A stretch of 64,000 nt of DNA, from assembly GCA_039806955.1 (NCBI GenBank), contig JBDHQI010000001.1, positions 124,001 through 188,000 on the forward strand. The letters are read 5' to 3'. Below are positions 17,478-26,576 of this stretch, one piece after another. Position 1 is the first letter of the stretch. Each line of letters starts with the position of its first letter. Origin of the DNA: JADLHS01 sp039806955 (GTDB taxonomy: Bacteria > Verrucomicrobiota > Verrucomicrobiia > Limisphaerales > JADLHS01). A program made the position numbers and the translations under genes. The notes under the pieces were generated by a model. That model searched no databases and was not told the origin of the DNA. It was given only the letters and a program-made list of their open reading frames with translations.

Positions 17478-20072
17478 TCAGTGGCGGCGTAAAATCAACC
17501 GGTGATCCACGCGGCGCTTCTGGTAAGATTCCAGCCTGGGTAATTCCGTCAACGTGGGTGATTCCGTCTCTTGCAAAATGGTTTGGGCCAGTGCTTGAAA
17601 GGCGGACCAGCGCGGCCAATCCAGCTCCGGAGCGTGTGAAATCCGACGCAGCAAACTACGCCATTCAATGATGGCGCGGTCAATATCGCCGGCGCCCAGA
17701 AGGTCGGTGATCCAATGGTTTTTGCTTGCGGGATTTTGGTGAACGCTTTGCACGACCGCTTCGGCGCCCGCGCCGTACTTGGGTGGCAAGCCATTTTCGA
17801 GATACCCTGGAATGTTGAGTAGTTGGAACTTTTCACGACACGCCACGGCCAGCCGGCCTCCAAACCGATGTTCATCGCCGCAGAAGCGGAATCCCGCGTC
17901 GAGATTGGCAACGTCGTAAATCAGTTCATCCAACGGATATTTTTCATCCTCCAAAGCCGCCGCGATCGCCAGGCCGTCGCCTTGTTGAAAGAAGCTGACC
18001 AGTCGTCCGCGTCGCGTTGGTTTGCCATTCGCTTCCACGAGATGGAGCCGTTTCCAGGTGAGCGCCGTGCCGGTGGCGGAGGGCAGTTGTTTGCACGTTT
18101 CCACCAGTGCGCATCGGGCGCAATCGTACGGCAACACTTCGCGTTCGGTCGGCCGCCAAAGGGCAACGCCGTGTTGGTCCACCGGAACGCGCAAGGTGAG
18201 ATTGGCAACACTCAAATAAACGAGAATCCGTTGCGCTTGTTTGACGAATTTGACCACGGGCGTTTTTTGGCCGGCGAGTTTGTGTTCGAGCAACGGAACG
18301 AGTTTTTCCTGCCAGACAGAAGCCTCAACCTGACGGCCGTTCCAGTGGGTGAGTCGGCGCACCCACTTCGCAAGGATGAGACGGTTTCCGTTGAGCACAT
18401 CGGCCCCCGTGGCAGCGCGACCGTAAATTTTCGTTCCGTCGTCACGTTCCTCCAGCGCGACAATCATGCCCGTGCCGACCTTTTCCAAAACCGTCTGGTC
18501 GGAGAGCGCCGGAAAAAGTTTTACGCAGGAAGGTAAATCGCCCGGTGTTGGTGAATTGGTCGGCCCGTCATCCGCAAGCACGTTCGGAGCAGCTGATGGC
18601 GTTTGAATCAGTTTTGCTTCCTCCTGCGCCCCGAAGTGCGACGACTTGGCCACCCAGATCTCGCGCAGCGGCGTTTCGGTGAGCGTCGGGTACGTTTCCC
18701 ACTCGCCCCGGCTGTTGCGGAATTCACGTTGTCGTTTGCGGACGTGTCTGGCGCGTTCCGCATCGGTGTGTAGGTTGCACGGAGTGTCGGGATGCTTGAG
18801 CGAGGATTCGACCCCCAGAAAAATCGGTTTGGTGGTGAACAGGCGCTCCTGGGCTTGAACGGCTGCGAGAAAGGGATTTTGACCGTTCTCCGCGGCCGTT
18901 TGCATCAATCCCAGCAAGGCGTTCCAATCCACCGCGCCGCTCCGCGAAAGATGGCATGGGTGCGCATCCAGCAGGCGAATCTCATTGGCGGCGATCAATA
19001 CAAACCCGGTTTCATCCAGACCGCGGCGCCCGGCGCGACCAAACATTTGCAAAATCTCATCGGCGCGCAAGGGTTGTTCGATGCTGTCGCGGCGGTACGA
19101 TTCCCCCGCAAGGGCCACGCTGCGCAGGGAGAAATTGATGCCGGCGGCGAGCCCCATCGTGGCCACGACCACCCGGAGTTGACCCGCTTTGGCGAGGGGT
19201 TCGATGACGCCCGCCCGGGCCGCATAGCTCAAACCGCTATGGTGATAGGCAATCCGACTTTTAAGCAATCGAGCCAGGTGTTCGCCGACCATCTGCTTTT
19301 GCTCGAGCGACAGTTGCAACGGATTCGGGGTGGGCAGGTTTCGCGCGAGATCCGCGGCCAGCATTTCGGCACCTTGGCGGCGCGGCGCAAAAATCAAAAT
19401 GGGACCCAGGTCATCCGCTAAAGCTTTCGCCACAAAACGTGGCCAGTAACCCCTGATTTCGGAAGGCACATGGTAGTTCAAGTTATTGACACCGACTTCA
19501 TCGAGGGGAACTGGACGCCGTTCATGGCGAACCAGGACTGCTTGCCGACCGAGGCGAGTCAGCCAACGAACTACGTGATGGGGATTGGAAACGCTGCCGC
19601 TCAACAAAAGCAATTGGGTTTGCGGAGGAGCAAGGGCCAGCGCCAGTTCATAGTTCAGGCCGCGATCCGCGTCGCCCAGCATTTGATATTCATCTATGAC
19701 GAGCAACGTCGGACCTTCGCCGCCGATCAGACGGTTCTTCTGTGTCTCAAGCGTGGCGACAATGACGGGAGCGCCCAGGTTTTCCGCCAGATCACCGGTG
19801 GCGATGCCGACATTCCAGCCGCGGGCGCGCCATTCGGCTAGTTTGTCATTGGCCAGCGCGCGAGTGGGCACCGTGTAGATCGCCTGCCCGCGCGGTTTGC
19901 CCTGGTTTGACCATAATTCAAAGATGAGCGTTTTGCCCGCGCCCGTCGGCGCTTGCACCACCACGTCCTTGCCCTCGCGCAACGCCGCCACGGCCTGCTG
20001 CTGCCACAAGTCCGGAACGGTAACTTGATTCAGCGCAGGCAACTCGGCGAATGGCGATTCGGACTGCGGCAC
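17478..20072 (-). CDS. Ski2-like superfamily 2 helicase with a C-terminal Cys cluster
   Basis: ATP-dependent helicase of 864 residues. Motifs: QAPTGAGKT (Lys47), TVPTRALANDK (Ia), VIDEYQ (II, a DEYQ variant, Asp127), LLLSGSVSNP (III), MGLAAGINF (V) and QMFGRAGRRG (VI). After the helicase core, near residues 645-660, lies PYDCARCALVETCKQL, a C-x2-C-x5-C group like those binding zinc or Fe-S, and the C-terminus is alpha-helical and unlike known partners. It is convergent with lepB and divergent from the fusion gene at 20259. The substrate (DNA or RNA) cannot be told from the sequence. Confidence 0.8.
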   Translation of the reverse strand: MPQSESPFAELPALNQVTVPDLWQQQAVAALREGKDVVVQAPTGAGKTLIFELWSNQGKPRGQAIYTVPTRALANDKLAEWRARGWNVGIATGDLAENLGAPVIVATLETQKNRLIGGEGPTLLVIDEYQMLGDADRGLNYELALALAPPQTQLLLLSGSVSNPHHVVRWLTRLGRQAVLVRHERRPVPLDEVGVNNLNYHVPSEIRGYWPRFVAKALADDLGPILIFAPRRQGAEMLAADLARNLPTPNPLQLSLEQKQMVGEHLARLLKSRIAYHHSGLSYAARAGVIEPLAKAGQLRVVVATMGLAAGINFSLRSVALAGESYRRDSIEQPLRADEILQMFGRAGRRGLDETGFVLIAANEIRLLDAHPCHLSRSGAVDWNALLGLMQTAAENGQNPFLAAVQAQERLFTTKPIFLGVESSLKHPDTPCNLHTDAERARHVRKRQREFRNSRGEWETYPTLTETPLREIWVAKSSHFGAQEEAKLIQTPSAAPNVLADDGPTNSPTPGDLPSCVKLFPALSDQTVLEKVGTGMIVALEERDDGTKIYGRAATGADVLNGNRLILAKWVRRLTHWNGRQVEASVWQEKLVPLLEHKLAGQKTPVVKFVKQAQRILVYLSVANLTLRVPVDQHGVALWRPTEREVLPYDCARCALVETCKQLPSATGTALTWKRLHLVEANGKPTRRGRLVSFFQQGDGLAIAAALEDEKYPLDELIYDVANLDAGFRFCGDEHRFGGRLAVACREKFQLLNIPGYLENGLPPKYGAGAEAVVQSVHQNPASKNHWITDLLGAGDIDRAIIEWRSLLRRISHAPELDWPRWSAFQALAQTILQETESPTLTELPRLESYQKRRVDHRLILRRH

Positions 20073-20258
20073 GAGTTCAGGATAGACAGCGGCGACGAAA
20101 ACGAAAACTTAAAGCGGAATTTTTCCCGATTCCATCGCGCATCGGGCCGCGTGTGCTTGTCGAACCAATCTTCACCGGGCGCGGATTGGCGGATTATGGA
20201 AGAGGTTTAACATTGACGTTTGTTGAGTCACGCGACCAAACTTGGGCAGTTGGCTTTA

Positions 20259-22433
20259 ATGAAAACCTTCCTGTTTATCTGCACTGGAAATATCTGCCGC
20301 AGCCCGATGGCCGAGGGGCTGTTTCGTCATGCGACGCAGGGGCGCGGTGATTATCGCGCGATTTCCGCGGGGCTGGGCGCCGCCAACGGACAACCGCCCA
20401 GCGCGTATTCGGTGCAGGCGATGCGGGAAATCGGCGTGGATATTTCACGGCAGCGGAGCCAGATGCTGACCGCTGAAATGGCGCGGCAAGCGGATTACAT
20501 CCTCGGCATGACGCACGGGCATGTGGATTCCATCCTGCTGATGTATCCGCAAGCGGCGGAGAAAACCTTTTTAATGCGCGAGTTCGACGACACGCTGGAA
20601 ACCTTTGAGAAGGATATCAGCGATCCCATCGGGGGTTCGTATGACGTGTACGTTCACTGCCGGGATCAAATCGAGCAGGGGATCGCGTCGCTTTTGCGTT
20701 TCGTCGAACAGGGTGAAACCCAGCAGACGGTCAAGGCGGTTTTGGAGGGCAAACGCGCCCGTCTGGCGCTGGGGTCGGATCGGGAAGGTTACGAGTTGAA
20801 GGAAGCCTTAAAGACCGCTCTGCAGCACGCCAGCATTTCGTTTCATGATTTTGGTCCGCATCAGGGTGAGAAACCGGTGGATTACCCGGATTACGCTCTG
20901 CCCGTGGCCAACAGTGTCAGCGGCCGCAACGCCGAGTTCGGCTTGCTGATCGGAGCGAGCAGCACCGGCCTGAGCATCGCCGCGAATAAAGTGGCCGGGG
21001 TGCGCGCCGCGGTTGTCAACGATCCGGATACCGCCGCTTTTACCCGCGAACATGACGACGCCAACGTGCTTTGCTTGTCGAGCGCAACGGCCGTCGAATC
21101 CGCGCAGCGGATTTTGGAACGCTTCCTGAAAACTGAATTTAATCGCGAGCGGAATGAACGCTACGTGAACAAGTTGGAAATCAAGATGACCTCACCCGAA
21201 TTGCGCTTGTCCCATGTGGATGCAGACATTGCCACCGCCATCGAACATGAACGATTGCGGCAACAGGAAAATATTGAACTGATCGCCAGCGAAAATTTCA
21301 CCAGTCCAGCGGTCATGGAAGCGCAAGGTTCGGTGCTAACGAACAAATACGCGGAGGGCTATCCCCAGAAGCGCTGGTATGGCGGGTGCGAAAATGTGGA
21401 CGTGGTTGAACAACTGGCCATTGACCGCGCCAAAAAATTGTTCGGTGCGGAACACGCCAACGTGCAGCCTCATTCGGGCAGCGGCGCGAACATGGCGGTT
21501 TACTTTGCCATGTTAAAACCGGGTGACCGCATGTTGACGATGGATCTGAGCCACGGCGGGCATCTGACGCATGGCAACAAGGCCAATTTTTCCGGTAAAT
21601 TTTTTGAGATCATTCATTACGGCGTGCGCCGGGACGACGAGCGGATTGATTACGACCAACTGGCGCAGATGGCGCGCGAGCACAAACCGAAAATGATCAC
21701 GGTGGGGGCCAGTGCGTATCCGCGCTTCATAGATTTCAAGCGCATGGGTGAAATTGCGCGGGAAGTGGGCGCGTATTTGCTGGCGGACATTGCGCACATC
21801 GCGGGGTTGGTGGTGACTGGAATTCACCCCAGCCCGATCGAGCACGCTGATTTCGTCACAACCACGACCCACAAAACTCTGCGCGGTCCGCGGGGCGGGT
21901 TGGTGCTGTGTCGTGAGAAGCACGCAAAAGAAATTGATTCGCAGATTTTCCCCGGAATTCAAGGCGGACCGTTGATGCACGTCATTGCCGCCAAGGCCGT
22001 GTGTTTTCGCGAGGCGCTGCAACCGGCGTTCACAACTTATCAGCGTCAGATTGTGGCTAATGCGGCGGCCCTGGCGGAGGGGATGAAACGCAATGGTTTC
22101 CGCCTGGTCAGCGAGGGGACGGATAATCATCTGCTGCTCGTGGACGTGGGCGTAAAGGGGCTGACGGGAAAAGAGTGCCAAATGGCCCTCGACGGCGCCG
22201 GAATTACCGTCAACAAGAATACGATTCCGTTTGAAACGCGGTCGCCGTTTCAAGCCAGCGGAGTGCGTCTCGGCACCCCCGCTTGCACGACCCGAGGAAT
22301 GCGGTCGCCGGAAATGGCGGCGATCGCCGACATGATCAGTGAAGTTTTGCTCGATAGCAAAAATCTTGACGTCATTGCGAAAGTCCGGCAACGTGTCCGC
22401 GAATTAACTGCGAGATTTCCCTTGCCGTATTGA
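20259..22433 (+). CDS. glyA: Fusion of low-MW protein-tyrosine phosphatase, RpiB-like domain and serine hydroxymethyltransferase
   Basis: One uninterrupted frame of 724 residues joins three domains. Residues 1-160 form a low-molecular-weight phosphatase with the P-loop CTGNICRS (Cys8, Arg14) and the DP loop ISDPIGGSYDVY. Residues 165-308 are RpiB/LacAB-like (LALGSDREGYELKEAL; SIAANKVAGVRAA). Residues 310-724 are a complete SHMT (ENIELIASENFTSPAV; PLP lysine Lys539 in TTTHKTLRGPRGG). SHMT makes glycine and methylene-THF from serine. The RpiB part lacks the usual catalytic Cys (Gly232). An internal ATG at 21186, preceded by GGAAATCAAG, could also start a separate SHMT chain. ATG 20259 is chosen because it opens the phosphatase fold directly. 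Confidence 0.9.
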   Translation: MKTFLFICTGNICRSPMAEGLFRHATQGRGDYRAISAGLGAANGQPPSAYSVQAMREIGVDISRQRSQMLTAEMARQADYILGMTHGHVDSILLMYPQAAEKTFLMREFDDTLETFEKDISDPIGGSYDVYVHCRDQIEQGIASLLRFVEQGETQQTVKAVLEGKRARLALGSDREGYELKEALKTALQHASISFHDFGPHQGEKPVDYPDYALPVANSVSGRNAEFGLLIGASSTGLSIAANKVAGVRAAVVNDPDTAAFTREHDDANVLCLSSATAVESAQRILERFLKTEFNRERNERYVNKLEIKMTSPELRLSHVDADIATAIEHERLRQQENIELIASENFTSPAVMEAQGSVLTNKYAEGYPQKRWYGGCENVDVVEQLAIDRAKKLFGAEHANVQPHSGSGANMAVYFAMLKPGDRMLTMDLSHGGHLTHGNKANFSGKFFEIIHYGVRRDDERIDYDQLAQMAREHKPKMITVGASAYPRFIDFKRMGEIAREVGAYLLADIAHIAGLVVTGIHPSPIEHADFVTTTTHKTLRGPRGGLVLCREKHAKEIDSQIFPGIQGGPLMHVIAAKAVCFREALQPAFTTYQRQIVANAAALAEGMKRNGFRLVSEGTDNHLLLVDVGVKGLTGKECQMALDGAGITVNKNTIPFETRSPFQASGVRLGTPACTTRGMRSPEMAAIADMISEVLLDSKNLDVIAKVRQRVRELTARFPLPY

Positions 22434-22512
22434 GAAAATTTTGAGATTCAGCAAACCGAGGCTCGCATATTCCGCGATCGCAGCTCGCCGATTAAGCTAA
22501 TCCGATTTCATT

Positions 22513-22528
22513 CCTTCCGCGCGGAAGG
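22513..22528. repeat. Perfect 16-bp palindrome between glyA fusion and rho
   Basis: CCTTCCGCGCGGAAGG is fully self-complementary. It lies 80 bp after the glyA stop and 57 bp before rho. With no T-run it is not a standard terminator. It could be a protein-binding site or part of the rho leader. Confidence 0.4.
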
Positions 22529-22584
22529 GGCGGTAGTTTAAGCAGACTAGTTCGCCAAGCGGAGGCAAACCAAATGGAGATTTT

Positions 22585-24120
22585 ATGGCAGCAAAAGCTG
22601 TAACCAAGAAGGCCAAATCGAAATCAGCCAAATCCAAAGCCGATGCTGGCGAGCTGTCGCTCGAAGATGCAACGGCGGCGCAGGCGGCAGCAGCCGACGA
22701 AGTTTCCGCCGTTGATCAATCCGTCGCACCGGCAACGGCGGCCGCCGTCGCGCCGCAAGCGAACGCTTTGACCAATGAAGGCGGGAAGCGGCTTCCGGAG
22801 AAAGCGCCGGAAGCGGGAGCCGTGGGGCCGGGACGGCGTCACGAGCGCGACAAAATCGCCAACTCATTGAACATTGCCAAATTGCAGGCGATGCAAATGA
22901 GCGAGCTGAACAGCATGGCGCGCGAGTATGGCGTGGAAAATTACGGCACGATGCGGAAGCATGAGATTATTTTCCACATCCTCCAGAAAAACGCCGAACG
23001 CGCGGGCGTACTCTTCTCCGAAGGCGTGCTGGAAGTGTTGCCAGACGGCTACGGCTTTCTGCGCTCGCAAAGTTTTAACTACCTCTCCTGTCCGGAAGAT
23101 ATTTACGTTTCCCCCTCGCAAATCCGGCGTTTCGATCTGCAAACCGGTAATCTGATCGCGGGGCAAATTCGTCCGCCGAAGGAAAAGGAGAAATTTTTCG
23201 CTCTGCTCAAAGTTGAAGCGGTGGATGGTGAAGAGCCGGATAAGGCGAAGGACAAAACGCACTTCGAGAATTTGACGCCATTGTTTCCGAACCAGCGGTT
23301 TATTCTGGAAACGGGCCGGGAAGAACTTTCCACGCGCGTCCTCGATTTGGTTTGTCCCATCGGCAAAGGCACGCGCGGCATCATCGTCGCGCCGCCGCGC
23401 ACGGGCAAAACCGTGTTGATGCAGAAACTCGCCAACGCGATTCTGAAGAATAATCCCGAGACGTATCTGTTCATCCTGCTGATTGACGAGCGTCCGGAAG
23501 AAGTCACCGACATGGAACGCACCTGTATCGGCGCGGAAGTGATTTCCTCGACATTTGATGAGCCGCCAGAGCGGCATGTACAGGTGGCGGAAATGGTCAT
23601 CGAAAAAGCCAAACGCATGGTCGAGCACAAACGCGACGTGGTCATTCTGCTCGATTCCATCACGCGCCTGGCGCGCGCCTACAACACGGTGCAACCGCAC
23701 TCGGGCAAGATTTTGTCCGGCGGCGTGGATGCGAACGCGCTGCACAAACCAAAGCGTTTCTTTGGCGCGGCGCGTAACATCGAAGAGGGCGGTTCCCTCA
23801 CCATCATGGCGACGGCGTTGATTGACACTGGCAGCCGCATGGATGAAGTCATCTTTGAAGAGTTCAAGGGCACGGGCAACATGGAGGTGCATTTGGATCG
23901 CGCCCTCGTGGATCGCCGCATTTTCCCGTCCATCAACGTGGAACGTTCGGGTACGCGCAAGGAGGAATTACTCTATCACCCGGATGAATACTCGAAGGTT
24001 GTCCTGCTGCGCCGCGCGCTCACGGGCGTGCCGCCGGTGGAGGCGATGGAACTGCTGCTTGGCAAGCTCAAGAAGACCGGCAGCAACATCGAGTTCCTCA
24101 TCGGCATGGGCGTGAGTTGA
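22585..24120 (+). CDS. rho: Transcription termination factor Rho
   Basis: Hexameric RNA-dependent ATPase that ends transcription. An 85-residue Ala/Lys-rich extension precedes the Rho_N domain (NIAKLQAMQMSELNSMAREYG). The cold-shock-like RNA-binding domain follows (GVLEVLPDGYGFLRS; YVSPSQIRRFDLQTG). The ATPase has Walker A APPRTGKTVL, IDERPEEVTDM, Walker B VVILLDSITRLARAYN, and a Q/R-loop region with GGVDANALHKPKRFFGAARN. Total 511 residues. The N-terminal low-complexity extension is common in several phyla and may affect RNA loading. The gene stands alone after the glyA fusion. Confidence 0.96.
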   Translation: MAAKAVTKKAKSKSAKSKADAGELSLEDATAAQAAAADEVSAVDQSVAPATAAAVAPQANALTNEGGKRLPEKAPEAGAVGPGRRHERDKIANSLNIAKLQAMQMSELNSMAREYGVENYGTMRKHEIIFHILQKNAERAGVLFSEGVLEVLPDGYGFLRSQSFNYLSCPEDIYVSPSQIRRFDLQTGNLIAGQIRPPKEKEKFFALLKVEAVDGEEPDKAKDKTHFENLTPLFPNQRFILETGREELSTRVLDLVCPIGKGTRGIIVAPPRTGKTVLMQKLANAILKNNPETYLFILLIDERPEEVTDMERTCIGAEVISSTFDEPPERHVQVAEMVIEKAKRMVEHKRDVVILLDSITRLARAYNTVQPHSGKILSGGVDANALHKPKRFFGAARNIEEGGSLTIMATALIDTGSRMDEVIFEEFKGTGNMEVHLDRALVDRRIFPSINVERSGTRKEELLYHPDEYSKVVLLRRALTGVPPVEAMELLLGKLKKTGSNIEFLIGMGVS

Positions 24121-24143
24121 TTTCGTTCCCATTATTCGCAGAT

Positions 24144-24164
24144 GGCGCAGATAAAATCTGCGTC
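24144..24164. repeat. Hairpin in the rho-downstream spacer
   Basis: GGCGCAGAT-AAA-ATCTGCGTC forms a nine-pair stem with one wobble, 24 bp after the rho stop. No T-run follows. The flanking text (CCATCTGTGTGATCTGCGG) resembles the CACAGATG-type intergenic repeats at 25477-25580. The remaining spacer to about 24323 holds only GC-rich imperfect palindromes. Confidence 0.4.
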
Positions 24165-24323
24165 CATCTGTGTGATCTGCGGATGAACTCTATTGGCGGT
24201 TTATGGACTGCGGTGGGAAGTGCAGCGCCACGCCGCTTTCGCCGACAAGGAGGCAAACGAATTTCAGAAAACCTTTCATTCGCGAAAGGCAGCTTTATGC
24301 CGGGCCGAAGGCCGGCGCTCCAG

Positions 24324-25218
24324 TCAAACAACTTCCTCCACCGCGTTGCCGTTTGATTTCTTTACTTTCGATTGTTGCCGCGCAGCGAAGAACGTCGAGG
24401 GAATGATGATGAGAATGAAGTCATCAGGTCGAACGCGCGTTGCCCAAAAATATTGTCAATGACAGCCCCGAACGCGACTTGTGCCAGTCCCACGGGGAGT
24501 TGATGGCGGGATTGCTCACAATGTAAGCGCGCGTCATGGCGAGTTGCGCGATGGTGCCGCTCAATCCGACGCCCAGTAAAATCAGGACGACGCGAAACGC
24601 GAACGGCGGTTGCGCGAGCAGGTTCGGGATTTGCGGCGCGACCAGAAACAGCGCGGCGATGGTCGCGAACCACGAGAAATGTCCGACGATGGTGATGGGA
24701 TGCAGGTTCTTCGTCAGGTGCAGATTATAGACGGCGATGGCGGAACAGATCGCGCCGAGGATACCGATGAGCGCAGCGAAATTGCCCGCACTGAAATGCG
24801 GTTGTTGCACCAGAAAAACGCCGGTGATGCCGAGCGCAACGGAAAACCAGATGCTCCGAGGCACGTGTTGCCGCGTGACGAACGCGATCAACAGCGCCAT
24901 CCACAGCGGCGTGGTGTTGAGGATGGACAACGCATCCGCCACCGGCAGCTTCAATGACGTGTAGAGCCACGCGAAGATGGCCAGCGTGCCCATGATGCTG
25001 CGATACCACAGATTTTTCGGCACGGAAAAAAACACCAGCGGCGTGCCGTTCAGTTTCGCGAGGATGAAAATAAAGATGAAATTGAAAGCGACGCGCGAAA
25101 AGGCGACCACCGACCAATGCAGGTCTTGGGCGAGCGCGTGCGAGAGCGCGCTCATAGTGGCGAAGCACACGGCGCTGAACAGCATCCAGCCGATGGCGGA
25201 CAACCTCGGGAACTTCAT
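24324..25218 (-). pseudogene. EamA/DMT-family permease with two C-terminal frameshifts
   Basis: A ten-helix drug/metabolite transporter (EamA type). Nine hydrophobic segments are readable from the ATG at 25218, including FATMSALSHALAQDLHW and RSIMGTLAIFAWLYTSLKL. After SNPAINS the open frame turns into non-homologous sequence and stops at 24424. The expected continuation GLAQVAFGAVIDNIF is in a second frame, and the last hydrophobic stretch FILIIIPSTFFAARQ in a third, ending at a TGA at 24324. Both shifts are of the same sense. The first is at a C4 run (CTCCCCGTGGG), so either the gene is decaying or two small sequence errors are present. Substrate unknown. Confidence 0.8.
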
Positions 25219-25476
25219 GGGCGCGGCGGCTTTCTCATAAGCTGCCGGGTGGGATGGTCAAATGTGTCGTCTCCGGCCATTGCAGCGGACGAATTTTTCC
25301 CGCTTTCGCGCACGGTGGCAATAGCATAACGGCAAATGGCAAAAACAATTAGTCGCGGCGGAAAACAAGATGAGCCGGGCTGTTGAAAAAATGCGAAAGT
25401 GAGTCCGCCGATGAGAGAACAGATTTAACGCAAAAGACGCCAAGAGGCAGAGACGCAACGAGGGGGGGATTTTTAG

Positions 25477-25580
25477 CCACAGATGAAACACAGATGCACA
25501 CGGATTTTTTGGCACGAATTACACGGATTTGCACAGATTAAAAATCCATCCGTGTTAATCCGTGAAATCCGTGTCTTAAA
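25477..25580. repeat. CACAGATG / CACGGATT interspersed repeat
   Basis: Repeated degenerate words such as CACAGATG, CACGGATT, TCCGTG and CACAGATT occur in both orientations over about 100 bp. This is a well-known style of intergenic filler in Verrucomicrobiota and Planctomycetota. A short stretch of similar wording lies after rho (24150-24185). Confidence 0.55.
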
Positions 25581-25612
25581 ATCTCTGCGCTCTGCGGGAA
25601 GACTGCTTTTCC

Positions 25613-25750
25613 AGCCCCGCTAGGGGCGACATATTTGTAGAACTCAAGACCTCAAATGCCCCAGCCCCGTCGGGGCGGCATATTCCGCTCCTGACGGAGC
25701 TTGGTCAAACGCTACGCCGTAACTACAAATATGTCGTGCCTACGGCACTG
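25613..25750. repeat. CCCCG-palindrome element with inverted CGACATATTTGTAG arms
   Basis: CGACATATTTGTAG near 25627 and its complement CTACAAATATGTCG near 25722 form 14-bp inverted arms. Each lies beside a small GC palindrome (AGCCCCGCTAGGGGC; GTGCCTACGGCAC). A further AGCCCCGTCGGGGC palindrome lies between them. The structure resembles REP or small non-autonomous elements. Confidence 0.6.
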
Positions 25751-25907
25751 CCAACCGCCAACAGTATCACCCGTCTAGGTTCAAACTTGAAAAGTTCTGA
25801 CCAAGCTATTGATACGAGAGCGAGACAGGCGTAAAACAGCCTCACAACCAGTCAGCGGAACGAACCGAAGTGCAAACGACGACAACAATCAATCCAGAGA
25901 AACTCCT

Positions 25908-26453
25908 ATGAAAAAACTGATTCTTCTTTTTTGTGGCCTGATGATTCCGGCGTTGAGCAATGCGCAAGGGACATTGGTATTCCAGAACAACTCGCCCACT
26001 CTTGTTCAAATCCAGTTTTGGCCCGATGCGCCTTTTCCGGCAACTACGGCATACGATGCCCATGTGGAATTGTATTGGGCGCCGTTGGGCACGACAGACT
26101 ACAACCTCTTCCAGCTCGCTACTACTCCGGTGACCGTGGGCGTGCCGCTGGCAGGCGCATTTGCGGGCGGCACGCGCACTATCAACGGCATTGCGCCCGG
26201 CGATGTAGTGAGTTGCTACATCCGAGGTTGGTTTGGCGGCCCGACTTGGGAAGCCGCAGTTTGGGGTAATTATTCCAGCATCTTCACCGTGGATATCGGC
26301 AATCCTTTTTCGGCGCCGCTGGAACCGCCCGGCAACATCACTAGCACAACCACGCCGTTCACGGGCTTGATCATTTTCATCCCCGAACCGAGCAGTGCCA
26401 CGCTGCTTTTGGTGGGTGGCGCGTTGGTGCGGTTCTGGCGGAGCGTATCTTGA
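25908..26453 (+). CDS. PEP-CTERM sorting-domain protein, secreted
   Basis: A 181-residue exported protein with a cleavable signal peptide (MKKLILLFCGLMIPALSNAQ). Its C-terminal tag is IPEPSSATLLLVGGALVRFWR: a PEP motif, a hydrophobic helix and a basic tail. In PEP-CTERM/exosortase systems the tag is cut by a membrane exosortase and the protein goes to the outer surface or the exopolysaccharide matrix. The middle (GTLVFQNNSPTLVQIQFW, VWGNYSSIFTV) is beta-rich with no catalytic motif. ATG 25908 is preferred because it opens the signal peptide and is preceded by GAGAAACTCCT. No exosortase is seen in this window. Confidence 0.8.
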   Translation: MKKLILLFCGLMIPALSNAQGTLVFQNNSPTLVQIQFWPDAPFPATTAYDAHVELYWAPLGTTDYNLFQLATTPVTVGVPLAGAFAGGTRTINGIAPGDVVSCYIRGWFGGPTWEAAVWGNYSSIFTVDIGNPFSAPLEPPGNITSTTTPFTGLIIFIPEPSSATLLLVGGALVRFWRSVS

Positions 26454-26467
26454 CCCTGCCCCGGAGC

Positions 26468-26486
26468 GCGGGCGGCCTCCGCCCGC
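26468..26486. repeat. GC-rich palindrome after PEP-CTERM gene
   Basis: GCGGGCGG-CCT-CCGCCCGC forms a perfect 8-bp stem 14 bp after the stop codon. It may serve as a REP element or a bidirectional transcription barrier between this gene and convergent argA. Confidence 0.55.
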
Positions 26487-26544
26487 AGCGTCCCGCGATG
26501 CGAGAGCCGTCGAGATTTAGTGCTTTCGCTATTTGCCGCGCGCT

Positions 26545-26563
26545 GCGACCGGGGACCGGTCGC
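26545..26563. repeat. GC-rich palindrome before the argA 3' end
   Basis: GCGACCGG-GGA-CCGGTCGC forms a perfect 8-bp stem with a 3-nt loop, 14 bp beyond the argA stop codon. Same type as 26468-26486. Confidence 0.55.
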
Positions 26564-26576
26564 GCTCCAACGCCAG

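Larger units (their letters stand above)
25219..25907. other. Repeat-rich intergenic region upstream of the PEP-CTERM gene
   Basis: Nearly 690 bp without a supported gene. It holds the AT-rich repeat at 25477-25580 and the palindromic element at 25613-25750. The last 150 bp before 25908 should contain the promoter of the PEP-CTERM gene, but I cannot point to a convincing -35/-10 pair. Confidence 0.6.
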
